This document shows positions 34,324-48,300 of a stretch of 64,000 nucleotides of DNA, one piece after another. Location of the stretch: positions 15,076,214 through 15,140,213 of the forward strand of contig CM061138.1 in NCBI GenBank assembly GCA_030789695.1, written 5' to 3'. A program made the position numbers and the translations under genes. A model generated the notes under the pieces. It was not told the DNA's origin, made no database searches, and saw only the letters and a list, made by a program, of their open reading frames with translations. Every line of letters starts with the position of its first letter. Position 1 is the stretch's first letter. The DNA is from Scilla litardierei. Taxonomy: Eukaryota; Streptophyta; Magnoliopsida; Asparagales; Asparagaceae.

Positions 34324-37300
34324 ATGTGGGACAATCTTACCTCCGCCGACATGAATGCCTTCATTGGAGAGATAACGAAGCTGCTTGCTTCGAAGGAGTT
34401 GGGATCCTCGAGTGGATCGATGCCTTCACGACCCGTGCAGAAGCTGGAATTGATGCCCAATGATGTGAAATTGGAAGGGACAAAGAATTACCTCAGTTGG
34501 TCCAGGAGGGTGCTTCTCATTCTGAGGTCGAAGGGGTTAGAAGGCGTCGTTCTGGGTTCATGCAAGGAACCGCTGGACAAGGATGTGGATGATTGAAAAG
34601 TCTGGAGCACCACCAACTCACTGGTGGCTGCTTGGTTGATGACATCGATGGTTCCACCCATTGTTGGGATGGTGGAGGCCATAGAGAGTGCTGCGGGGAT
34701 ATGGAGTATGGTGGAGAAAATGTACTCTGGAGCAGGGAATGTGATGCTCATGATGGAGGTTCAGGGCAAGGTCGACACCTTGAAGCAGGGGGAGATGACT
34801 ATTCTAGCCTACTCTGTGGAGTTGAAAAGGCTTTGGTCAGAGTTAGATCACTATGACCCTATTGATCTGCCTGATCCTAGGAGCGCTGCGATACACAGGA
34901 AGTGGGTGGAGCGTAGGCGTGTGACACACTTTCTGAGGAACCTGAATGGAGACTTTGAGGTCAGGAGGGCGAGTATGTGCCACCTATCCTCCATCCCATC
35001 TCTGGAGGAGGCCATAGCTGCAATGGCACATGAGGAGACCAGACTGAGGGTTATGAAGGATGAGGGTACTCAGGTCACTCGGGCTGCACTGGCTGTAACC
35101 GGCAGTGGCAGCAGTGAGCGAGGATCGAGAGTGCTACACATGTGGGGTGAAGGGGCACCTGAGCTTTAACTGTCCACAGAAGGGCAGTGGACGAGGACGT
35201 GGCACAGGAGGCAGAGGAGGAGGTCGTTGGGGCCGTGGAGTCCGTGGACGAGGTCGCGGCGGCCCACGGGCCAACTTTGCTACCGCTGACGGACGACAGG
35301 AGACAGTGATGATCGAGGCCACGCCAGCTGAGGCGTCAGATCTAGAGCAGCGGAGACAGTCCAGGTCTACTACTGAGAGCTCGGAGAGTCATGCAGACCA
35401 GACTGGGGATATTGCCTCGCCATTCGGTAACTTTGCCCACTTCGCTCACACAGGCTCAGGTAACCGATTAGCCCTTTCATGTAGAGATCATATAGAGTGG
35501 ATTATTGACTCAGGTGCATCTAGTCATGTGTCAGGAGCATATAGACAATTTTTCACATATAAACCACATACCATTCATGAAACCGTTCAGACAGCTGATG
35601 GCACATCCCAACCCATTAGAGGGATTGGTACTATTCAGTGCACTCCCTCCATACGCCTCTCTTCAGTCCTTCACGTCCCATCATTTCCAGTCAACCTCTT
35701 ATCTGTTGGCTCTATTGTTGATGATCTCGACTGTAGCATTACTTTTGACTCTACTCATTGTGTGTTGCAGGAAAGGAAGACTGGGAGGAGGCTTGGGACT
35801 GGCGTCAGGCGTGATGGACTGTGGTATCTTGACAGAGCTAGTGGTGATGCTGCACTGGCTGTCGTTGGTGGAGGAAAGGAAATGGATGTACTTTGTTACA
35901 TTGTCAGTTGGGACACTTGCCTTTTGATATTTTGAGAAAAATGTATCCCGATGTTTTGAATAGAGTGAATGAAATGAATTTGAAATGTGATGCATGTGAA
36001 TTTGGGAAACACACTAGGACGTCATATCCTAGTGTAGGGATGAGGAGTGTAGAGAAATTTCATCTTATTCACTCAGATGTTTGGGGGCCCTGCCCAGTGA
36101 CTTCAGTAAGTGGGTTCAGGTGGTTTATCACCTTCATAGATTGTCATTCTCGGATGACATGGCTTTATATGATGAAAAACAAAGGTGAAGGGTTGAAGTG
36201 TTTTCAGGACTTCCATAGAAGTGTCAGAAATATGTATGAGGCCAAGATCCGTGTCTTGAGAACGGATAATGGGACAGAGTATGTAAACAGGGAGTTTGCA
36301 TCTTACCTATCTGAGAGTGGGATAACTCATCAAACCACTTGCCCCAACACCCCCCCAACAGAACGGAGTTGCTGAAAGGAAAAATAGACACTTGTTGGAG
36401 GTAACTAGGTCACTCATGCTCACCATGAATGTACCTAAGATATTGTGGAGTGAAGCAGTGATGACAACCACATATCTTATCAACAGGATGCCTTCACGGA
36501 TCCTTGGTATGAAGTCTCCATGTGAGATTCTTATGGGAAAGAACACTTTTGTAGTTCCACCAAAAGTGTTCGGATGCACATGCTTTGTGAGGGATCATGG
36601 ACCTTCTGTGGGGAAGCTGGATGCTCAGGCAATTAAATGCATATTTGTTGGGTATCCTTCAAATCAGAAAGGCTATAGGTGTTGGAGTCCCTCAGAAAGA
36701 AGGCTGTTTGTGAGCATGGATGTGACGTTCAGGGAGACTGAACCTTTTTATGGAGGACTGACAGATTCTACATCAGTATTTGATACTGGGGCCTCTCCAA
36801 GCACAGGAGGAGTTGGTCGAGAGGGGGAGACTGATGACAGGAGGGTAGTGGTTGGACTTATACCGTGTCCTGTCAGGCCTACTGGTACTGGTCCTGATAG
36901 CAGGGAGGAAGAAAGGACCTTGGTGGAAGAGGAGGAAGACATGCTGTACGGCAGGAAATATAGCAGGAGACAGAAGGATAGTCATGGCGATGGAGAACAA
37001 TAAGAAGACATCTTCCCCACTGAAGAACCACTAGCTCCACTGCCCCATGTCGAGATTGATCAGTCTATCACGCCTGCTCGAGTCCCGACTTCCTTACTGC
37101 ATTCCTCTCCTACCACGGATGATAACCTTTCTTTGCCTTCCTCTAGTTTAGATCTTCCACTTGCATCTCGTAGGGAGCCTCGTATCAATGCCGGCAGGCC
37201 TCCTGTACGGTATGGATATGAGACTGATATTGCTAATCATGTCTCCTATGCCTCTCTTACACCTGCATATAGGGCTATCATTGCATCCTTACAGAGTATC

Positions 37301-38838
37301 CCTATACCAAGTGATTGGCGAGTGGCAAAGCAACATCCCTAGTGGAAGAAAGCAATGCACGAAGAACTTGAGGCACTGGAGAAGACCAAGACATGGAGAC
37401 TTGTCTCACTTCCAGCAGGGAAGAAAGCTGTGGGCTGTAAGTGGGTATTCACAATAAAGCAAACTTCAGAAGGGAAGGTGGACAGGTACAAGGCGATGCT
37501 GGTTGCCAAGGGCTACAGTCAGACTTATGGGATTGATTATGATGAGACATTTACCCCAGTGGCAAAGATGAGTACTGTGAGAGTACTGATATCCTGTGCA
37601 GTGAATTTTGGATGGAAATTGCATCAGTTGGATGTAAAGAATGCCTTCTTGCATGGAGACTTACAAGAGGAGGTATACATGGAGGTTCCACCTGGCTTTG
37701 GCACACAACAGACGGTGGGAAAGGTGTGTAGACTGGACAAGTCCTTGTATGGGCTGAAGCAATCTCCAAGGGCATGGTTCGACAGGTTCAGGCGTGCAGT
37801 CATCACTATGGGCTACAAGCAGAGTAATGGTGATCATACTGTATTCTATAGACATTCAGGACAACGGATCACTCTTTTGGCTGTGTATGTTGATGATATT
37901 ATTATCACTGGAGATGATGAAGAGGGAATCTCTCACTTGAAGGTAAGGTTGGCGAGAGAATTTGAGGTCAAGGACCTTGGACAGTTGGGGTATTTCCTTG
38001 GACTGGAGATTGCCAGGTCCAGGAAGGGTATAGTTCTCTCACAGAGGAAATATGCCCTGGATTTACTGGCTGAGACTGGAATGTTGAGGTGTCGTCCAGC
38101 AGTTACTCCTATTGATCAGAATCATAGGTTGCATTCACAATCAGGGGAGCCAGTAGACAAAGAAAGGTACCAGAGACTTGTTGGACGCCTCATCTACTTA
38201 TGCCATACCAGACCTGACATTGCTTATGCTATCAGTGTGGTAAGTAGATACATGCATGATCCTAGGACTGGACATATGGAGGCAGTCTTCAGGATACTGA
38301 GGTATCTGAAGAATAGTCCAGGAAAAGGCATATTATTTGGTAGTCATGGTCACATGAATGTGACAGGCTACTGTGATGCGGATTGGGCCAGTTGCCTAGA
38401 TGATAGGAGATCGACCTCGGGCTATTGCGTGTTTGTTGGGGGCAACTTGGTCTCTTGGCGCAGCAAGAAACAGGATTTGGTGGCTCGTTCCACTGCAGAG
38501 GCAGAGTACCGTGCTATGGTGCTTGGTACTTGTGAGATGATCTGGTTGAGATCACTTCTACATGAGCTACACCTGCTGAGAGAAGGACCATTGCGGTTGT
38601 TGTGTGATAACAGTCTGCAATTAATATTGCCAACAACCCAGTGCAACATGATAGAACGAAGCACATAGAGATTGACAGGTTCTTCATTAAAGAAAGATTG
38701 GACAAGAAACAGTTGGAGATCTCCTACAATACCTCTGGACAGCAACTAGCTGATTGCCTTACAAAGGGGTTGAACTCTAAAGGAGTGGAGGATACTTGTA
38801 ACAAGATGAGCATGATAAATATCTTTTGCTCATCTTGA
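34324..38838 (+). pseudogene. Copia gag-pol polyprotein, broken
   Basis: Gag starts at 34324 (MWDNLTSADMNAF) and has an in-frame TGA at 34594-34596. A frameshift near 35115 leads to the zinc knuckle CYTCGVKGHLSFNC and protease DSGASSHVSG (about 35508). Another near 35890 leads to the pre-integrase LGHLPFDIL and the integrase N half. A C7 run near 36350 shifts frame again before the integrase C half (36392 on). In-frame TAA (37001-37003) and TAG (37340-37342) follow. Reverse transcriptase (37355 on) is otherwise intact with AVYVDDIIIT. RNase H has CDADWASC, then a frameshift near 38620 before the final HDRTKHIEID part. It could move only if supplied with proteins in trans. Confidence 0.93.
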
Positions 38839-38848
38839 GGGGGAGTAT

Positions 38849-38957
38849 TGTGTAGTGTGTGTTATATTGGGTGTGTGTGTAAAGAAAGGAGGAAGTTAAT
38901 ATAAATAGAAGTGATAGCATCTCCTTAGGGCTTATCACATTTTCCCCCAAATCAACA
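38849..38957 (+). repeat. Copia 3' LTR (109 bp)
   Basis: A near-exact copy of 33803-33909, preceded by the polypurine tract GAGGGGGAGTA and followed by ATTCA. Confidence 0.9.
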
Positions 38958-38962
38958 ATTCA

Positions 38963-39227
38963 TCAATTTCAAATTCATAGCCAAATATAAGGTTAACTAA
39001 CCCAAGAAAGCATCAAAATTGGAGACAAAATTTAGACAAATCTCCCTTCGGTGTTAAAACCACCAAAAAGACCACAAAAATTGCGCTAATGTTATTAGAA
39101 TAAAAATATATCTACAAAAACTAACTAACGTCTATCCTGTTTGTTTTTTCAACCTGCTCTTTTTCTTTGCATCTAGCTTGACCATCGACTAACCCAAAAT
39201 TCGATGTTTAAAAAATATATTCACAAT
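38963..39227 (-). other. CESA 3' flank, likely 3' untranslated region
   Basis: This is the 265 bp between the copia target duplication and the CESA stop codon. It probably holds the 3' UTR. I could not fix the polyadenylation site. Confidence 0.4.
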
Positions 39228-41974
39228 CTAATCGCAATCCAATCCACAAACTTCGAGCACCGGTCCATCAGGCTTTGCAACGAACGGGTTCTTCCTGACC
39301 CACAGAAGCGCGCAGATGGAGGAAAGAACCAGTGACCACACAATGATGATCGTCGGGGCTCTGTCCTGCTTCCCCAGCAACCCCTTCACAAATGGATAGA
39401 GGTGGACTATCACCCACAAAGCAAACAAGAGCTTGCCGAACAAGGGGCCCCACGACTCGTACCCGTTGTTGATGGCATAAGAGACCCCGGCGACGACTCC
39501 AACAACATTCAATACGACAAGGGTCATCGGAGGGAACAAGAGAGCTGTCCACTTGATGGTATAGAGCTCGGAGAACTCTCCATCGTCGCCTCCTTTGGAT
39601 GTGACGGTGAAGTTGGTGTCAACTCCGGCGATGACCTTGAGGAGGCCTTGGAAGAGCGCGAAGAGGTGGGAGGACACGCCACCGATGACCCAGAACTGCT
39701 CGTTCCTCCACCAGTCGTCCATGCCCACCCCTCCCCACTGCATCTCGAGGATTCCAGTAGCAGCTATGGAGACGAAGAGCGCCATGAATATTATGATTGC
39801 GTGCATGCCAATCTGCAGAGAGCAAAATTTGTGCAGCAGTTTCAGGTCATAGAGATGTAAATCATAAGAGACGATATAGAAATTGAGTTGTGAATGTCCA
39901 GTATAAATTTATCAGCATGGAAGTTTTACTCCTGAAACATGGTTGCTAGATAAACACTAGTTATTATGGACACAACATACAGTCTGATCGAATAAAGTTT
40001 TATCAGTATAAATTTCCTTGAAATCTATTCTAATATAGCTCGACATGCTAAAGAAGAATTGTTTGTAACGTATAGACATCTTTCGCTTACACATTATTAT
40101 AGTTCAAATGGCTTAATCCCAGCGATGTTTCCTTACTATACTGTTACTTTGTTACTTTGCTGTATAATGTTTACAATAAATAGCTGTTACATTATAAAAA
40201 TATTTCCTTCAACCCTCTGGAGTTATGTTATACTAGTAAATACTAGTAAGTAATTCAACATGGTATCAGATCCACCCGGGTTCAAATCCCACTGGATGCC
40301 TTAAAAGGGCTATTTAGCCTGTGGAGACCTGTTAGATTATAAAAATATTTCCCTTAACCATCATCACAACTCTGGATTTCACATCTCTGGATTTTTGATG
40401 TAGTGGCAAGGTATTCAACAATACCACACATGAAAATATCAAGTTTGAAAGAAAACCTCAATTTTGGAAGTATCTAAGAGGTCGGAGAAAGAATGCTTTC
40501 TGCCTTTCAGATTAAAGTGGAAAATAGAAGTTTCAACTACAAAGATATACACACAACATTAGTTCAAAAAACCATCAAAAAGTCAGTACATGGGAACCGA
40601 GAATGAACTCGATAATTTATCAGACGTAGCACATATAAGAAGCAAGCAGGCGACATAAACACATTATCTTTTCTAAGTACATGTTACATAGGGGTGGCAA
40701 ACGGATCGGATGGGTTCGGGTTCGGGTCTGGTCAGATTTGACCCGACCCGGATAGTGGTAAACCCTAACCCGACCCGGATTGGATTCGGATCGGGTTCGA
40801 GTGACCCGGAAAATTTCCGGATCGGGTTCGAGTTAACCCGTTGGGTTAATATTTGACTTATACACAATTGCTCCTTTTTCGATATCCAGCTATTTATTAA
40901 GAACCACCGGCAATTTATTAAGTGTTGCATAATTTCCAGCAGCTCGTCGCTTAAACCGCACTGATTACAGCAAGGAAGTATAATTAAGTTACCATTTTAT
41001 TAACGAAAGTAATAAAATTAACTAAAAAATTGTATATAAATGGAATTGAATCCAAGACCTCTTAAAGAAGAGGACAACAATTCAAATCGTATAAGCACAA
41101 CTCTCCTTGCAACTGTGTAGTGAAGTTATTATATATATATATAGAATAATGGCTATCATACGCCATATGAGAGCCTCTCTCATACGCCTTCTCACATAAA
41201 GCACCCAAGTACAAGCCCACATGTGCTTGTACTTGGTTGTACTTGGGTGCTTTATGTGAGAGGGCGTATGAGAGAGGCTCTCATATGGCGTATGATAGCC
41301 ATTATTCTTATATATATATCAAAAAATGTACCTAAGGTTGACCTCGGGTAGAAATACCTGAGCACACACCCGCTGTTCGGGGTTTGTAAGTAATTTTTTT
41401 GAAATTTTTTTTGCAGTAGGTAGATATACTTGTCATGTAGCTCCCCACAAAATTTCAGGTCAATCCAACGCCGTTTGAGCCTCCGTCCATCGATTTCAAA
41501 AACGTTGCGCAAAACTGTCCAAAATTACAGCGGGGATGTGCTCAGGTATTTCTACCCGAAGTCAACCTCGGACACATTTCCCTCATATATATATATATAT
41601 AGGAGGGATCAAATGACCCCCAAAAATAACCCCCAAAAATGACCCCCTATCAAAAATCCTATGCCCCCCATTTTTTCGAAAGATCCGAACCGTTCATCTT
41701 GATCTCCACCTTCTAAATACCTTACCCACCAATTTTCAACCCGATCCCATGTGTTTTGCCCGTTCATCCATCCGACCCAAATTTAACGGTTTCACATGAA
41801 TAGAACTTTTGCAAATGGTTGATGAACGGGCAAAACACATGGGATCGGGTTGAAAATTGGTGGGTAAGGTATTTAGAGGGTGGAGATCAAGATGAACGGT
41901 TCGGATCTTCCGAAAAAATGGGGGGGCATAGGATTTTTGATAGGGGGTCATTTTTGGGGGTCATTTGATCCCTC

Positions 41975-42029
<55 letters not shown>

Positions 42030-42346
42030 AAATGTGCCTAAGAATGACCTCGGGTAGAGATACCTGAGCACACCCCCGCTGTTCGGGGTTTGTGAGTATT
42101 TTTTTAAATATTTTTTGCAGTGGGTATATATACTTGTTATGTAGCTCCCCACAAAATTTCAGCTCGATCCGACACCGTTTGAGCCTCCGTTCATCGATTT
42201 CAAAAACGTTGCGCAAAACTGTCCAAAATTTGGACAGTTTTGCGCAACGTTTTTGAAATCGATGAACGGAGGCTCAAACGGTGTCGGATCGAGCTGAAAT
42301 TTTGTGGGGAGCTACATAACAAGTATATATACCCACTGCAAAAAAA

Positions 42347-42397
<51 letters not shown>

Positions 42398-45300
42398 AAG
42401 CCAGGTCGAATTCGGGTCATCCGGGTTGAGATGCCAAACCCATACCCGACCAGGATTTTATCCGGGTCGGGTCGGGTCAACCAGGATCCTACTTGATTCG
42501 GAATGGCCCCTACCCATATCCAGTTAAGGATGCCGGCTTCGGGTCGGTCTCATTTTGCCACCCCTAATGTTAGAAGAGTTGGATTATACGTGTTCATGTT
42601 AGTTAAAATACCACAGGTTTTTTAAACATGAAGACAATATTTCTCCCTTGATTAAAGTTTGGTGCCAAGCTTCGCAGAGTTTAGTGTATGTGCGTGTGTT
42701 CTGCTGCTGCCAATAAATACCAAGAAGAAGCATTCAACTTCAATTACATTCCCAAAATGCCAAAAATCTTCTGTAAGTATGTGAACTTAAATTGATAGAA
42801 AATGAATATATGATAATGAGTGGGGAATACCTCAGGGACGATAAATTTCTCAGTGAGCAGACAGACAGCAGGCAATGCACAGTACACAATCAAGGGGATA
42901 GATGTCAGAGGATAGACAGCCGAGTTTATGTACGAGAGTCGCTCCAACGATTTCAATCCACCTCCATAGCCATACCAAATAGGGCAGTGTTTGCTCAATA
43001 AGATCTCAACCGATCCGAGAGCCCATCGCAACACTTGATGAAGACGATCGGAAAGGTTGATAGGAGCCGAACCCTTGAATGCTGGCCTTTTGGGTATGCA
43101 GTAAACTGACCGCCAGCCATGACAATGCATCTTGAAGCCAGTCAATATATCCTCTGTGACAGAGCCATATATCCACCCAACCTGATCAAGACAAAAAAAA
43201 AGTGAGGATAAAAGTAAAACGTAGTTGATGGCTAACATACAAGTAATGTACAACATAAAAGCTGAGCTTACCTCTTTACCCCATTCAGTTTTGTCCTCAT
43301 AGCCACAGCTAATGACATGCAAAGCTTCCGCCAAAAGTGACGAAGGACTAAAATCCTTCCCCCTCGCAATCCCACCATTCTTCTGAAATGTCGATTGTAC
43401 AAACGCTTGTGATTGCCCAAACTTTTTCTCCACTTTTTGCCGGGGCAGCAATGACTCACTCTCAGTTTCTTGTCCTACAACGAGAGACATTTAGACCAGT
43501 ATTCCCAATCAGAAACATGATGGTGAGAATGTGATCCGTATCCATGAAAGATCCAGATCTACTAAGAGCACTCCCAATGGAGGGCTGAAAGGGGGTTGAA
43601 TGAGGGGCTTAATCCTACATGTAGGGGTAGGTATTTGCGAAGAAGTGGAGAGAGAGGGCTGAACGGTGAATTAATATATAAAATCCCTGTTCAGCCCCGC
43701 ATTCAGCTGCTGACTCAGCATCAGCCTTTTTTTCACTTTATTCCATAATCAGGCGTCTGATTCTCAAGAATCAGGCGTCTGATGATCTTCATTCAGCCCC
43801 TAATTCAGCCCATGTTAAGCCCTTCATTGGGAAAGCACATGGGCTAAATCTGATGTGGCACAGATACAGCCCCTGCTGGGGCTGAATGGTTCAGTCCTCC
43901 ATTAGGAGTGCTCTAAATGTACTAGCTGTCTTTGGATCAAATCACATCAAGTCAAGCTTGCAGTGATAATATCAGTCTAACTATATGTTTCAAAGGTATT
44001 TCAATGTTTTCCTTTACTTTCTGAGAATTATTCAAGGTATGTCAACCTTTCATAAGAAAATAGAACAAATCTGAACAAAGTGCTCAGTACTAGAATGTTC
44101 GAATCTGAAGCACTATCTGATTTATACCGTAAGTTGCCTGCCTAAGAGAAGTGAACCTTTATTGTTAATGATGCATGTTGAGGTTAGTCAACCCTAAAGC
44201 TCATCACTTCATCCTTTCATGTCAGGCCGGGCATACCATAGTATCCAACTTTCTATCAATTTTATGCTAGTACAATTTGCATTCATCATCAATCTTGATT
44301 ATCAAACGATAAGTTGTAAATTTTTTGCTTTGCAATCAAACTTACCTTCAGTGTCCTCTCGAATGCTCTCAAGCGCATGTATTTGTCTAGATCCATCTCT
44401 ATGCGTCACCTTCTTTGGTTTTCTACATCCTTTTCTGTTCTTCTTTCTAGCCCCACAACACAAGCAGCACCAGTTCGGCCAACAGTTACAGGTCTTTCCC
44501 GGTGGCTTCTTTGTGAGTGGAGCATCATATCCATATAGAGCTTGTCTTCTGAAAACACAGCCAGTCCCGACATAGATCGGCCCTTGAAGCCCATCAAGCC
44601 CTTTCATGTTGATCTGGTACAGTGAAAGGAGGAATTAACCGAAATGCACAAGCTAATGAAGTACCAGAGCATTAACTATCAGTTATCAAAAAAAAATTCA
44701 AGTAACAAATATGCATACATCAAAGAATGCTACTGAAGTACCAGAGCATTAACTATCAGTTATCAAAATAATTTCAAGTAAGAAATTTGCATACATCAAA
44801 GAATACGACGTTGCGGTTGGAATATCTGTCATGCCGATCAATACCATCAAACCTCTGAGGAAACTGAACATAGCAGATCCTACTTCCAGATGTGGGATCC
44901 ATCATGAAGCACATGGCTTCTCGTAAAGCTTTACTGTTGTTTATATAATGGTCACAGTCTACATTCAAAATGTAAGGAGCATTGGAGAGAACAGCTGAAA
45001 CACGAACCTAAAGTCAAAATAGGTATTTAGTAGTGACTAAGGTGGGAAAGAACAAGACGCAGATCAGAATCAATCAAGTTGAATTGAAATCGAAGTAAAA
45101 CAGCAGAACATACCAAAGCATTCATGGCACCGGCCTTCTTGTGGTGATCAAATCCTGGTCTTTTCTCGCGAGAAACATAAATCAAGGATGGCAATTTATT
45201 TCCATCCTCATCCTCATCGCCATTATGTCCAAGAAATATCTGTCAAAACATCCAGATAGTAACTCGATATGATGTAGTACAAATTGTTACAAGCAATGTG

Positions 45301-48300
45301 CAACTCCTTTTTCATTATTATGTTAAAGTTGAAACGATTTAGATTTCTTTGTTCACCTGAATCATTCCAGGATGATCACGAACGCAGTTACCAGGCCAAG
45401 GAGTCCCATCCTGCATTGTCCAGCCATCTTCGGGAGCTTTTTGTGCCATTGCAACTAAACTATTTATACGGACCTTAAATTTCTCGTATTCTCTCTGTTT
45501 ATGGAAGAAAAATTAATAAAATAATACTAACACAAAAATAGAAATACAACAATAAGCTCATTTTTGTAAACTAATGTCAAACTATCTACTCAGCATTAAG
45601 TAGATGTAAGATTTGCATGAAAGAAGTCGATGAAGAAGCCATGTTATGGCACTCAAATCTAGGGGTTGAATTAAAATGGAAACTACTATATAAAAAACCC
45701 CAAATATAGATGATGACATTCTGAAAAGATGCAAACCTTCATTGCACGTCGTTCCCTAACAAACTCTGGCTGTACTTTGTTCTTCAGATAGTCAATTTTC
45801 TCAGCAAAGTACCACTCCGGAGCACGGGGCTCGATGCTGAACTTTTTGCAGAATGGAACCCACTTCTTGGCAAACCAAGCAGTTCCAGACAATGCCTCAA
45901 AGGTGAGCATTGCAGCACCATCATCTGATACATAGCATGAAACTTTGTCAACAGGGTAGTCCACGGCAAGAATGGATAGCACGGTGTTTGCGGTGATGAG
46001 AGGAGGTTCTTTCATCGGATCAACTGTGCTAACAAATATATCGATATCTGCCAACTGTGATGGTTTCCCTTCTTTCTCATATCTGGGTACAAATTTCCAT
46101 GATAAAAGTACTCAATAAACAATTAACAAATAAGTCGTGTAGCAAGGTTGGGTGGAAAGTTGAAAGGCTAATACCTCAGTGAAAGACGATCCAAATATGT
46201 TTCTCTCTCTATTGGGTACCATTTCGGAAATTGATCGAATATCCATGACAAAGCAAACCATATTTCACAGATAACGGAAGTCAACCACAGTCCGTAGGCA
46301 TTTGAAACTGGGTTCAAAAGTCTATAGTGGAAGAAAAAGCCAAGAATTACAAGCCTGAGTAAGATGATTATCCTGTACGGGTTTATCTTACTGGAGGAAA
46401 TAGGTAGCTTCCTTGATAATGGTTGCCTGCCTTCATCCGACCTACGAACAGAAATTTAGCAGGATTATAAATATAGAAAGATGGGGATAGAACTACTGAA
46501 ACGAGTATTAAGGCTTATTAGAAAGGAAGACAGCCACGGTTATCAGGAAATTATCAACGCACAATGTAAGCAAAACATTCAAGAAACGCCTTCAAGGGTT
46601 CTCTATCAAAATGACATTACTCAGTTAGTGCATTTTAGCCGGTATTTTCCTGCTTTTAATCCCCTTTCTACCGTGTTAAGATGCATTTCAACAGTATCCC
46701 CCAGGTATTGCTAAAAGAAAAAAGAATTGTGTTGATTTAAAAGTTTCTATTTTTTTTGTTGATACAAGTCACATCAAATTCTGCAAAGTGGAAATGGTAC
46801 TATACTGCAACAAAAAAGGATATAACAAATTACAATTTATTATATGGTATTTAAAAATGGAAACCGTATTAGAATCTTAGAAAAAACGTTCATGCTAATA
46901 CAACTCTTTGATCAATGTAAAAAACATACATGCGCATGATTTCATGCTCAAATATGTCATTTAAGCACACACGCACAATCGCAACTGTGTCTGCATGCAC
47001 CTACCATCTTTGTATGCTTAAACCTCTTAACAAAATGTATTTCACTAACAACAACCATGCAATAAGCATGCAATCTCATACCAAGTTATTACAAACTACT
47101 TAATTTTTGATAGAAAGAACAAGGTGTTAAAATAAACATATACATCATTTCTTCTGGGTTTTTTGTGTTAACGAAGGCATCCAAGCCTCTCAAGCACCCA
47201 CCTAAGCCCTTGGGCTTGTCGCATTCCCTCCCACCAAATTCCAGTTAATTATCAGAGAAACCCCCCTTGGGGCTGCAGACAATGGAAAAGAAAAGAAAAC
47301 CATTACACATTATTTTTTTATCTTAGTAAATTGAGTAAGATGTTACTAATTCGTGGAAAATAATTCAACCTAGAAAGCAAACTAACAAAGTTGGTCAGAA
47401 CTACATGTAGATACATACAAGGGACTAGTATATATGTAGATAAGATGGCATAAATAGGACAAACATTGATCTTAGTGCACCACCATAGGTAATAATGTAA
47501 CATACCACAAGACAGAGATTACGAAATCTATTGGGTGTCAGTTTCTCTGTAGAACGATATAGAGAAAGACCAAACTGATATTTTTTTGGAAAGGAGGGAG
47601 GAGCCTTATAACTTAGAATTTTGCATGCATATGCATTAATCTAAATTGAATTCAAATTATCAAAAGCATGGAATGAGAGCAAATAGGCAGCTCTGCACAT
47701 GGACTTTCCATCTTCTATGGCTTGATGTACCCAAATTTTCTTATCGTCGATAATCATGAATCGCTATTAACCTTGTAAGTTTTTCTCCTCCAGTTTCTGC
47801 CATTCGTGCTACTGGATATCTGGGTATCCATCCCTCAATAGGGCCAAATCAGGGATAGATTGGTATCAACTGAGAAAAAAACATTCAAGAGATCTTCAGT
47901 CATTAGATGTACAAAGGGGCCTCACGTGAGAGAACACATTTTTGCTATCATCAGTTAATTTGTTGATTTGCGTATCTGTCTTCTCCTGTTACTTCCCATC
48001 ATAAGCAGTCCAATTTGAAGTAGGGGTGGCAATTCAGGCCGGCTTGGTCTTATCGGGCCGGCCGGGCCCGGTCTTATCGGGCCGGGCCGGCCCGATAAGA
48101 CTTCGGGCCATTCCGGAGATGCCCGGACACGGTCCGATAAAAATTCGGGCCGTCCGGCCCGGTTCAATATGGTTGAATGAATTATGCATTGTGACAATAT
48201 TTTATCATATTTTTAAACACAAACTTGTCTCATATGCTTAAAGATGCATCGAAATGGAGCACGAAAGAAGAGGATTAAGTGGGTTGCATAAGTTGACGTG

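Larger units (their letters stand above)
33800..38957 (+). mobile_element. Ty1/copia retrotransposon with very short LTRs
   Basis: LTRs start TGTGTAGTGTG and end AAATCAACA, at 33803-33909 (107 bp) and 38849-38957 (109 bp). They differ by one TG unit in a TG run and a small substitution. Both are preceded by TA, so the left edge may be 33800. The 5-bp duplication ATTCA is at 33795-33799 and 38958-38962. The primer site TGGTATCAGAGCC (33910-33922) matches initiator methionine tRNA. A polypurine tract GAGGGGGAG lies before the 3' LTR. The domain order (protease, integrase, reverse transcriptase, RNase H) is that of copia. Confidence 0.93.
40689..42566. mobile_element. hAT-type element in CESA intron 13, itself interrupted
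   Basis: The left end is TAGGGGTGGCAAAC and the right end TTTTGCCACCCCTA, with 8-bp flanks ATGTTACA and ATGTTAGA (seven of eight match). Near both ends are repeated CGGGTTCGGGTC-like motifs, as hAT subterminal repeats. About 41125-42395 is a cluster of later insertions in (TA)n tracts. No transposase was recognised. Confidence 0.75.

Noticed and set aside
43501..44340. An extra CESA exon in intron 11
   Set aside because: Exons 11 and 12 join in phase at EDTE-G-QETES, and the intron is occupied by a Tourist-like MITE.
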